From positions 1 to 11,620 of the forward strand of contig QUTJ01031420.1 in assembly GCA_003573635.1 (NCBI GenBank): 11,620 nucleotides of DNA, written 5' to 3'. The notes under the pieces were generated by a model. It did no database searches and was not told where the DNA came from. It was given only the letters and a program-made list of their open reading frames with translations. This document shows, piece by piece, positions 1-7,697 of this stretch; position 1 is the stretch's first letter; every line of letters begins with the position of its first letter. Position numbers and translations under genes: made by a program. Origin of the DNA: Goniomonas avonlea. Its lineage: Eukaryota > Cryptophyceae > Goniomonadida > Goniomonadaceae.

Positions 1-287
1 GTGAGGAGGAGGAGAGAGTGAGGAGGAGAATGTGAGGAGGAGAGGGCGATGGCTCAACGTACGGAAGGCCAAGCTCGCCGACGACCTGGACGTCCACCTC
101 GACCACAGTCTCCTGGGAGGAATGCTTCCTGAGTGCCTCGAGAACGTCGCCGCAGGTGTCCACGACCAGGCGCTGCGAACGAGTGTGAAACAGCGATCGT
201 GAGTCCGAAACAATCGCCTTCAAGTTAAAGGCGGATTGCCAGCTGGCGAGATGCGCGGCCGACGTGTTCCAATCCCTCCGCACTAAA
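1..287 (-). CDS. Probable sixth dynein exon, running off the left edge
   Basis: On the minus strand one frame stays open from about 287 to the window edge. It reads SAFNLKAIVSDSRSLF, then RLVVDTCGDVLEALRK, then ETVVEV. This resembles the stretch of dynein tails that follows the RLxDYL segment, and it lies in the right place. The 5' boundary is not settled. The AG that ends at 283 (the end of an inverted-repeat element) is a good-looking acceptor but does not match the phase of the exon ending at 730, so a small exon between them may be missing from this model. A phase-compatible alternative acceptor is the AAG before the AIVSDS segment. The last 50 bases at the edge become GA-rich (on the plus strand) and may already be intron. 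Confidence 0.45.
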
Positions 288-3200
288 GGGGGGCGACAGG
301 TCAAACTGGTTACACAATTGTGTAATCAATCGAGATCACAATCCTTATCTGTTCTAATCAATGACTAGAACATCTTTAGAAAATGCGGAACCAGTTTGAC
401 CTGTCGCCCCCCTTTAGACGGGACCGAACGGGAGGTCCTCAGACATTGTTCGCCCTCTCCCACTGCGATCGGCCTTTGGGGACGAAATGCTCACTACACC
501 ACCTCTTCCATCGCCACCACCACCTCCTCCACCACCTCCTCCTCCACCACCTCCTCCTCCACCACCTCCTCCAACACGACCACAAACAGCAGCAGCATGA
601 CCACAAACAGCAGCAGCATGACCACAAACAGCAGCAGCATGACCACAAACAGCAGCAGCATGACCACCACCTCCTCCACCTCCACCAGCACCGCCACCAC
701 CACCACACCACCACGGAATGTTCTCGCACCTGCAGCATATTGAAGATGAGGTAGTCCGTCAGTCGCAGGAAGTGGTGCAGTCTCTTGTGCTCGACGCGCT
801 TGCTCGCCATCACCGTGTACTTGAAGCCTGAGGCACGGGGGGAGTCGGGCCGTGCGCCTGCTTTGCCTCGTCCCGCTGGCTTCTCTGTGGTGACCTGCGC
901 GGTCGCACCGGACGCCTCGCCTGACGAGCCGAACAGACGGGCCTCGAGTGACTGCGACGGGTGTCAAGCTTTGACAGGTGGTGAGGGTCATGTAGTGCAC
1001 CAGGAACGTTTTACTCGGCCGTGAGTGAAATACAGCTGCCGATGACAGGTGACGTGAGATGACAGGTGACGTGAGATGACAGGTGACGTGAGATGACAGG
1101 TGACGTGAGATGACAGGTGACGTGAGATGACAGGTGACGTGAGGGGCTGACAGTGACGGGTGCCTTGGTACGGGCGACAAGTACGGCAAGGCATTGGTTG
1201 AGACCAACTCCACCACAGTGCGGATCACTGCATATTACAAGACATCCATACCTCGAGCGTCGCGACGCAGGCCTTTTTGACGCACTGAACGCTGTCCCGC
1301 CAGAACCCTTCGAGGACCTCCCGGACCTGCACAGCATACAGGTGGTGAGAGGGCCGTTGTGGCCATGAGTGACAGTGACGGGTGCCCGTGGGATCTGAAA
1401 CCTGGCATGTCCTCCAAACGCCAGATCGGGCGTGGGAATCCCAAGGATAGGGGCGCGAAAACGCATGTCGATCAACTGTACCCTGGCATGTCCTCCAACG
1501 CCAGATACGGCGTGGGACAGGAGCGCGAAAAAATATGCCGGTCAAAGAACCAACAGATGCAACCAACAACACCACCACAACCAGCACCAGTACACACCTC
1601 GTCGCGGCGATCGAGCTGGGTGTTGACGAAATCTGCGAGAGTGTAGATGGAGTCCTTCTGTAGGCAGTGGAGCCGCATGGCACCCAAGGCACAGCACTGC
1701 CGCCGCACCTCCAGCAAGGTTGCCTGCTGCAGTGTAAACAAGGTGCAGCACGCACACAGTTCGATGCGCTCCACTCACTGACGGTCCTACGACTACCACT
1801 GGTGGAGTTGCTCTAAGAAGCAGTGAACCTTGAGAGGAAACAATTGTAACTCTAGAGTGTAGATGGAGTCCTTCTGGAGGCAGTGGGGCCGCACGGCACC
1901 CAAGGCACAACACTGCCGCCACACCTTGCCTGCCGCAGCGTAAACAAGGTGCAACAAGCTCTCGCGGTTTGGAAACACGTGTAACTCTTCTGGAGGCAGT
2001 GGGGCCGCATGGCACCCAAGGCACAGCACTGCCGCCGCACCTCCAGCAAGGTTGCCGCAACGTAAACCAGGGGAAACAACCGCGTGTGTCTCGCGGTTTG
2101 CAAACACGTGGAACTCTCGTGGGTAATGAACACGCGGATTTCTCTGTGAGACACACACTACATGGCATCATCATCACCACCATCACCATCATCACCAGAT
2201 TATTATGATTAATATTCTGAGTATTATTAATATCATGATAATAATGTGAAACAATAATAAGTATAATAAGAAGAAGAATATGCTCCGCTTGCATCGCTCA
2301 CCGATTCTCTGAAACACATTGTGTCTGTTTTTAGCGAGAGAGAGTGAGAGAGAGAGAGAGAAAGGGAGAGGGAGAGAGAGAGGAGAGAGGGAGGGACAGA
2401 CAGAGACAGAGACACAGTTTTGCCCTGGGACATGAACTGCCCAAATACGTCCAATTTTTCTTCTTCGGCCATACTGATATGAACGTTCCGACACTCAGAA
2501 AAGACTAATTCAGGTCATGATCTGAGGGCCACCACAGGGAACACATTCTCAGCAGAAAATGGGGGCAGAGGTGCCCTCACACCTCCCAGTGCACCCACAT
2601 TTGTCACCCCACTGCACGCACTGAGGTTGAGAGTGGTCACACCTCCCAGGGCACTCACGTCTATCACCATGTGACACTGACTGAGGTCGAGAGTGCTCAC
2701 CCCAGGGCACTCACATCAGTGACTGGGCGAGCGCGAGAGGAGTACTCGCAGCCACATGAAGCACACCACGGGCTTTGGTGTGTGCGTGCAAACAACGTAC
2801 TGCAGAGCACTGCCTAGCGTAGAACCGAATGACAGAGACGGAGACAGAGAGCAACAGAGAGACAGAGAGACAGAGAGACAGAGGGAAACAGGGCGTGACG
2901 GGCGCCCCAAACGGCGAAGTAGACGCCGCACTGGCAGAGGGAAGCAGCAGCAGTTCCAGCTGCTGCCCTGTTTTCTATCCCTCTGTATTCTTAAATCTCT
3001 CCGCGCATGGACGAGTCTGCATATCGGTTTCGGGCGACGAACCTGGAACATGGGGCTCAAGATGTACAAATGTTTCTCGAGCGCTGTCTTGGCCGCGTTC
3101 ATACGGAGCCGGCGCACGTGCGTGCGCCACAGCTTGTACGTCTTCCACATGCGGTACCTGGCAAACACCGGGATTTTTATGACTGCGTTGAAGAGGTAAT

Positions 3201-4139
3201 GCTCGCGCTTCCACTGTTCCAGGTCTGTAAAGTCGGGGTGCCCATCAATGAAATGAGTCACGCCGAAGGAGCTGCGCAAGATAGCATCAGTCACCTGCGC
3301 GTGAGCGTTTGTGAAGTCGACACATACCTCAACGTGAAAAAGTCGTTGCTCGTCACCTCGCTGTGCTGGACAATCTCCAGGTGGTAGGGATTCATTGGGG
3401 TCGTCTCATCAACCTTGAACGACCGGAGATACAAGAATTCAGTCGAGTCTGGATTCGATCGCAACCGCGCAAGCTCGGCCAGCGGGTTGCGTTTGTCCCG
3501 AACACCTTGCGATGCACCACTCTCGGGCACAATTCGTTGAGCAGGTGGTGGCCGAGACGGCCCCGGGGGCTTTTTACTCGATGGCTCCCTTGCGGATTGC
3601 GGGCGCTTCCGCTTCTCTGCTTCCTCCTTGTCTGTCCGTTCTGCGGCTACGGCCTCCATACGCTCGGCGTTTTCGCGGAGGAGGGCGACCGCGGCACTCC
3701 CCTGAATCACACTGCTTGCCAACAGGAGACTCCCAACGTTCGGCGCGGGGCCTCGATGCGTCGCCGCAGAAGTGGGGCGCTTACCAGTGGCGTAGCCTGC
3801 CGGTGGTCGATTTGGTGTTGCCGTCTTGGTGGTGGTCTGGACTGCCGCCGCGCTACTCGATTGAAGCACAATAAAATCAGATTCCTTGGTCTTGGTGCCA
3901 CAGACAGCTATCTTGCGGCGAGGACCAGCACTCAATGGCCGGGCAAGAAGATTATTTGCGAGTGCATGCCCTCCCCCAGCCGATGTCACAGCCGCCAACT
4001 TGTCAAGATCGAGCTTGGAGCTATTGGATTCCCGGGACACAGGCGCAGAAGCTGGACGGGCTGCAGGAGGTCGCACTACAGCCGACAAAGGCCGGTTGGA
4101 TGGCGGCCTCGCCGTGGACGGCCGTTCCCGGGTAGTCAT
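1..4139 (-). CDS. Axonemal-type dynein heavy chain, N-terminal part (partial, multi-exon)
   Basis: The motor subunit of a flagellar dynein; only the N-terminal tail lies here, and the roughly 4000-residue family length means the gene continues past the left edge. Exons on the minus strand: 4139-3328, 3271-3043, 1723-1598, 1326-1252, 951-730 (488 residues), with a further probable exon below 287. All introns are GT-AG and all phases agree (2,0,0,0). Residues 1-230 are a disordered Pro/Arg/Ser/Ala-rich extension. From about 249 the tail signature begins: MNPYHLEIV, FFTLSSFGVTHF (spanning the first junction), LEQWKREH, then KIPVFARYRMWKTYKLWR. Exon 3 gives LLEVRRQC and YTLADFV, exon 4 FWRDSVQCVKKAC, exon 5 VMASKRVEHKRLHHFLRLTDYL, all in the order known for inner-arm heavy chains (DNAH6/DNAH3/7-like; class not settled). 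The start is the first ATG of a long open frame 232 bp from the divergent PDCD2L gene. Exon 5 carries a roughly 40-residue Gly/Ala/Ser-rich insert before the VMASKR segment. Confidence 0.88.
283..417. mobile_element. Short inverted-repeat element (MITE-like), 135 bp
   Basis: The 29 bases at 283-311 are the exact reverse complement of those at 389-417. They enclose a 77-bp AT-rich core that stands out from its GC-rich surroundings. The core holds a 12-bp perfect palindrome, ACACAATTGTGT, at 312-323. Because the repeats read CTAAAGG at the left and CCTTTAG at the right, a TA dinucleotide sits at each end (284-285 and 415-416). This is what a Tc1/mariner-type non-autonomous element with a TA target duplication would show, but the TA also belongs to the inverted repeat, so the duplication is not independent proof. 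It codes for nothing. It lies in the dynein gene, in or beside the intron after exon 5. Confidence 0.7.
519..717. repeat. CCACCT-rich block with four 21-bp units
   Basis: A stretch of CCACCTCCT-type trinucleotide-rich repeat (about 519-576 and 662-715) flanks four copies of a 21-bp unit, gaccacaaacagcagcagca plus t, at 578-661. It lies in the dynein intron that begins at 729. Long open frames here in several frames (poly-His, poly-Ser/Thr) are by-products of the repeat. Confidence 0.9.
1041..1142. repeat. 17-bp tandem array, six copies
   Basis: Six exact copies of gatgacaggtgacgtga sit head to tail in the 300-bp dynein intron between exons 4 and 5 (1251-952 on the minus strand). The unit contains TGACGT. 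Exact identity of the copies points to recent expansion. Confidence 0.95.
1401..1549. repeat. Two tandem copies of an about 80-bp segment
   Basis: The segment starting cctggcatgtcctccaa at 1401 recurs at 1482, followed in both copies by a cgccagat...cggcgtggga stretch and a gcgcgaaaa tail. The first copy has an extra block in its middle. Both copies lie in the 271-bp dynein intron 1597-1327. Confidence 0.8.
1855..1929 (-). pseudogene. Decayed copy of dynein exon 3 (proximal copy)
   Basis: This copy keeps a usable acceptor (GCGGCAG) and the sequence through the DSIYTL codons. A 10-nt deletion right after the acceptor, relative to the working exon, shifts the frame and leads to an early stop; the 3' third and the donor are absent. 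Together with the distal copy it forms a tandem array of about 129-bp units, shown by the shared spacer ctcgcggtttg...aaacacgtg at 1962 and 2091, offset 129. A third, weaker spacer copy lies at 1834-1853. Confidence 0.8.
1987..2055 (-). pseudogene. Decayed copy of dynein exon 3 (distal copy)
   Basis: These 69 bases match the first 69 bases of the working exon at 1723-1655 with two differences by eye (CTC to CCC and CTA to CTC), so the ATLLEVRRQCCALGAMR peptide is fully kept. The copy stops at the LQK codons and then enters the spacer of the next repeat unit, so the YTLADFV half and the donor are missing. The CAGCAG acceptor of the true exon is replaced by TTGCG, leaving no AG. It cannot work as an alternative exon as it stands. 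It lies inside the 1319-bp intron upstream of the real exon. Confidence 0.85.
2162..2280. repeat. CAT/CAC then AT-rich trinucleotide tract
   Basis: A catcatcaccaccatcacc run passes into an AT-rich stretch built of att/ata/aat triplets and then a short aagaagaag run. It is intronic to the dynein gene and has no coding or RNA feature that I can see. Confidence 0.8.
2335..2412. repeat. GA-rich microsatellite
   Basis: A nearly pure purine strand of gaga/ggga/agag units, ending in cagagacagagacag. It lies in the dynein second intron. A second, related cagagaga block lies at about 2830-2885 in the same intron. Confidence 0.9.
2578..2733 (-). pseudogene. Leucine-rich-repeat relic, about 2.6 units of 60 bp
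   Basis: Read on the minus strand, tandem 60-bp units (2638-2697, 2578-2637, and a partial at 2698-2733) encode a 20-residue leucine-rich repeat of the form GVTTLNLSACSGVTNVGALG. The first unit in reading order lacks 4 nt at 2700/2701 relative to the others (CTGGG then GTGAGC), which breaks the frame between units. There is no start, signal peptide or cap. It sits wholly inside the 1319-bp dynein intron, so it is best read as a leftover of an LRR gene that landed there. Units of this VSALGG style occur in large LRR families of several protists. Confidence 0.65.
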
Positions 4140-4371
4140 CGTGGTGGGCCCGGACTGCCCTTGGGCGACTGGGCGGTTGTTTTTCTTTTGTTGAAGCTGT
4201 CCCTGTCTTACTCCATAAGGGACACGTCGGTCCTAATTGAAGCTTCTCATATGTAATAATTTGGAACGTTACACTCAATCGAAGCTGCAGCTTAGCTCAG
4301 TAGCCTCAGTTAGCTAGCTGCTCATATATAACTTTGGACCGCCGCAGCAGTGCCTTGGCTTGCTTGCGTTC
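4140..4371. promoter_or_regulatory. Divergent promoter region, dynein / PDCD2L-like
   Basis: These 232 bp separate the two start codons and must hold both promoters and 5' leaders. TATATAA lies at 4325-4331, 41 nt before the plus-strand ATG, and could be a TATA-like element or part of the leader. The palindromic AGCTAGCT lies at 4312-4319. Start sites cannot be fixed from sequence. Confidence 0.5.
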
Positions 4372-6201
4372 ATGGTGGTGTCTGTGGGCGTGCCGTCAGA
4401 TTACGTCGAGGAACAGCGGCAATTGACGACATATGACACATTTGTTGGCGGGCACCCTGTATGTGACCAGCTGGTTGCTTCTTTGCTTACCATACCTCAG
4501 GTTTGGCTGCTTGCAGATCCCCCAGCCGACGAGCTGATTCGTTGCCGGGGCTGTTCGAGCCAGCTGCGACTTCTGGTCCAAGCAGGCACACCGTGCAATG
4601 AAGGGCAACGTGTCCTTTATATCATGGTGTGCCCTCGCGAAAAATGCAAAAACAGGTCGGTACATGTTTGATATCTGTTGTTTGAGTACTGATGATCAAG
4701 CCAGCTGGCGTGTCTTGCGAGCACAGTTGCCCTGGAATACATCTCGTGCTACATATGGGAGTCACGTTGAAGGAGAATTGGACGAAACGGGGACAGATCC
4801 TGAACAATCCCCAGAGTTATCGACCGCAGAGATCGAGCCACCAAAGGTCTCTGCTCCTCGACAAGGGAGTTCTGCGACAGTTGCTCACCCGGAGGTTTCC
4901 GAGAGCTCACCTACCCGTGAAGTTGACGCAGGTGTCGAAAAATCTGCCGGTCCGGCAGATCGGGAGGCTGGTGGAGAGCCGAAAGCTGCTTCCGCCTGGG
5001 GCTCTGGTGGCTCCGATTGGGGAGCGAGTGGCGGTGATGCTGGTGCGGGTGGCGCCCTCTCTGGGGGAGACCGGGGGGCAAGTGGTGGCATTGCGGGTGC
5101 GAGCACTGGTGGAGACTGGGGAGCTGGCGGCAGTGTGGACGCTGGTGCTGGGAGCACTGGGGCTGGCAGTGACGATGCTGGTGTGAGCACTGGTGGGGAC
5201 TGGGGGATAGGTGGTGGCGCTGTAGGTGTGAGCACTGGTGGAGACTGGGGGGTAGGCGGCGGTGCTGTAGGTGTGAGTACTGGCGGAGACTGGGGCATAG
5301 GTGGTGCCACAGATGACTGGGGTGCAGATCCAGTCGCACCTGCCAATGATGCCTCGGCAGACATTCTTAAGCTGCTGTCGTTGACACAGCAGAAGCAAGA
5401 CTCCAAACAAAAAAAGGCCACTCCTGCCGGCACCGATGACAAGCCGCTGTTTGCAGTGGCTCCAGCCACTGTAGAGGAGGAGGAGGCGCCGCCAAGTCCT
5501 CAGCAGCCTGCTGCGGCAGCCGCGGAGCAGCAGCCACAGCGGCAGGACGCGGGCGAGCCACCGCGTGACTCCTTTCCCTGCTTTTACCTCGCGATTTATC
5601 CTGAGCCTGAACCCACTCGGCGGGAGGACAGACGAGTGCTCGAGCTGCTACAAAGCTACGAGGGGGGTGAGGACGGCGAGGTTCCCGAGGGTAAGGGCGG
5701 CAAGAGGAAGGGCAAGGCGGCCACCAAGGGCGGTGACGGCGGTGGAGGCGAGACGTGGAACGAGGGCTATGAAGCTGGAGCACATAAGGTCTGCCTCAGA
5801 GCGAAGATCTCTCTGTAAACGGCTGAGTTGTGCCCAACCATCTGGGTACAGCCCAGTTGAAAGCAAGCGACAGGAGACAGGGGGGGCAGAGGGCGACGGA
5901 AAGAGGAGAGGCACACAGAGACACAACAAGAGTAACAAGCAGGTTGCGTAGATTTGCTTTGCCGGTCTAGCAACCCCAGATCGGGGGGTGGGGGTGGACT
6001 CGGAGAAGATCTTACAGTGCACGGCTGAGTTAGACGTGGGTGAGACCGCCATTACCTAGGAGGAGTCCATCCAGGCAGCACGCTACGTTGTAACTTCTCT
6101 CTACAGGCTCTGATGCGGTTTCAAGATCGGCTTGCGCGGTGTCTGGAGCAGTGCTGCAGGTGCGCCAGGACACGCTTGGACACGCGCACGCACACACGAG
6201 T

Positions 6202-6247
<46 letters not shown>

Positions 6248-7552
6248 TGTGACACACACGCGCGCGCCCACGCACACACACACGCACACGCACACACGAG
6301 TAGTACGAGAGCGCACGCATGCATGCCTATTCATGCGCCTCCCACCTCCTGTCCAAACTTCCCGTAATTAGGATCAACCCAACTGCCGCTGACCAGCCCA
6401 GACTGATCAATTAATGCCAATTAATTGATCAGATCAATCTATCAAGTGATCAGCCCAACTCCAGTTCAGGCAGGCCGACAGACAGATCTACACGGCAGAT
6501 CTGAGTTTTCTCACCTCGACTGCATGGCAGCCCTCTCCGCACCTCGCTCTTCGCCCCCGTTGGCCTTGTCACTACGATGGTCAACGTACAGACAGGCAGA
6601 CACAGCCGGGCAGACAGACAGATCACTGACAGAGGCAGACAGACAGACTAATGGACAGATCAGGCAGGCAGGCAGGCCGACAGACCGAACACGGAACGAC
6701 AGGCCGACAGACAGACTAATAGACAGATCAGACAGGCAGGCCGACAGGCAGACCGACAGACAGATCATGGAACGACAGACAGGCAGGCAGACAAATAGGC
6801 AGATCAGACAGGCTTGACGACACTCAGCATGTCCGTGCCGAGATGCTCTGTCAATTTGTCTGTCTGTCTGCTTCGAGCTCGTTCAGTGATCTTTCTGTCG
6901 ACTTGGCTGTCTGCCTGATCTGTCTGATCTGGCTACCAGTCTGTCTGCCTGTCGTTCCGTGATCTGTCTTGGCCACACAAACGTGTCAGTGCGTCGCTCC
7001 GCACACTGAACAACGTGTCAGTGCGTCTCTCCGTACAACAACGTGTCAGTGCGTCTCTCCGTACACTGAGCAACGTGTCAGTGCGTCTCTCCGTACACTG
7101 AACAACGTGTCAGTGCGTCTCTCCGTACCCTGAACAACGTGTCAGTGCGTCTCTCCGTACACTGAACAACGCCGCAGATATGAGTGGGCAGGCCAGCCTC
7201 TGTGGCCGTGCTCTCCGCCACAAATCACCGTGCCAGCCTGTGAAGCGTGTGGCGCACCCCGCGTGTTCGAGATGCAGCTCACGCCGCCGCTATTGTTTTA
7301 CATTGAGTCTGCCGACCCCACGATGGGCGTCGACTTCGGGACGGTTGCTGTGTTTGCTTGTTCCCAGGTTTGGATTGTGCCGTTGCTGCTAGTGTGCAGG
7401 CGTGATTCGTTTCAGGGTGAGAGAGGATCTTGCACCAGGCAGTTTGTCCCTGGGCTTCCTCCTCGCGGCTCTCCTCGCGCTGACGATTGCTGCAGAGCTG
7501 TGATGGGTCCGGGTACTTCTCGGAGTTTGTGCACGTTGTGGCAGAGCTTTGA
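4372..7552 (+). CDS. PDCD2L: PDCD2L/TSR4-type uS5 (Rps2) chaperone, five exons
   Basis: In yeast and animals this family captures newly made ribosomal protein uS5 and helps deliver it for 40S assembly. Exons: 4372-4655, 4705-5788, 6107-6159, 7178-7367, 7496-7552; introns of 49, 318, 1018 and 128 bp, all GT-AG and phase-consistent, giving 555 residues. The N-terminal domain shows VGGHPV (25-30), C58xxC61, VLYIMVCPREKC and, across the first junction, SWRVLRAQLPW. The C-terminal domain opens with FPCFYLAIYPEP and WNEGYEAGAHK; exon 3 adds FQDRLARCLEQCCR; exon 4 YEWAGQPLWP, then C495xxC498 in ACEACGAPRVFEMQL and GTVAVFAC; exon 5 SCDGSGYFSEFV, giving C535xxxC539. There is no MYND finger, so it fits PDCD2L/Tsr4 better than PDCD2. 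Between the domains lie about 300 residues of low complexity with Gly-rich GDWG repeats, making it longer than usual. A 31-nt first intron (4656-4686) would also keep frame but lacks a branch motif. It converges with CCDC124. Confidence 0.9.
5183..5317 (+). repeat. 45-bp coding tandem repeat (GDWG units)
   Basis: Three adjacent 45-bp units at 5183, 5228 and 5273 encode 15-residue repeats of the form VSTGGDWGIGGGAVG. Looser copies with GDWG or SDWG reach upstream to about 5010 and one DDWG follows at about 5315. They form the middle of the linker of the PDCD2L-like protein. The unit length is a multiple of three, so expansion keeps the frame. Confidence 0.9.
6180..6300. repeat. CA/TG microsatellite in PDCD2L intron 3
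   Basis: About 20 uninterrupted CA dinucleotides at roughly 6202-6244 are flanked by acgc/acac variants through 6300. It begins 20 bp after the exon 3 donor. Alternating purine-pyrimidine runs of this kind can adopt Z-DNA. Confidence 0.95.
6470..6971. repeat. CAGA/CAGG repeat field followed by its inverted copy
   Basis: From 6470 to about 6815 the plus strand is made of cagacagatca / ggcaggccgacag units of roughly 20-22 bp. From about 6850 to 6971 it switches to ctgtctgtctgcctg units. The second block read backwards matches the first: gaacgacag-gcagacagac is shared between 6690-6790 and the complement of 6939-6965. The whole lies in the 1018-bp third intron of the PDCD2L-like gene and could fold into a long imperfect hairpin in the transcript. 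Confidence 0.85.
6981..7168. repeat. 32-bp tandem array, six copies, touching a 3' splice site
   Basis: Units of acgtgtcagtgcgtctctcc plus gtacactgaaca start at 6981, 7013, 7041, 7073, 7105 and 7137; the second lacks 4 bp. The array ends 9 bp before the predicted 3' splice site at 7177, and the last unit supplies the likely branch sequence CTGAAC. Confidence 0.95.
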
Positions 7553-7697
7553 GTCAATACAGAACATTGCTCGACGACCAGATACTAAGTGGTCAAGGGT
7601 CGAAATTCATTTGCCGCACGCACACAAGAGGTCTAGTCGCGTCCTGTGATAATCAATTTGAAGGTTTCGACAGTACATCGGTGCGTAAGCGCGCAAA

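Noticed and set aside
383-813. Poly-His, poly-Ser/Thr and Trp/Cys-rich open frames
   Set aside because: They are translations of the CCACCT and 21-bp repeats in different frames.
1041-1142. Possible CRISPR array
   Set aside because: The copies are head to tail with no spacers, and the genome is eukaryotic.
494-1228. A 244-codon minus-strand frame with repeated HVTCHLTSPVISRHLSS
   Set aside because: The repeat peptide is the 17-bp array read through; the true coding segment here is the 74-codon dynein exon in another frame.
1542-2294. A 250-codon minus-strand frame over the exon 3 copies
   Set aside because: It reads the exon copies in the wrong frame (AVLCLGCHAAPLP); the dynein frame is the one giving LLEVRRQC and YTLADFV.
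4656-4686. A 31-nt first intron for the PDCD2L-like gene
   Set aside because: It keeps frame, but the 49-nt alternative ending at 4704 has a CTGAT branch motif 12 nt upstream and matches the 46-47-nt introns of the neighbouring gene.
6030-6334. Cys-Val-rich open frames on the minus strand
   Set aside because: They are the CA microsatellite read in its two frames.
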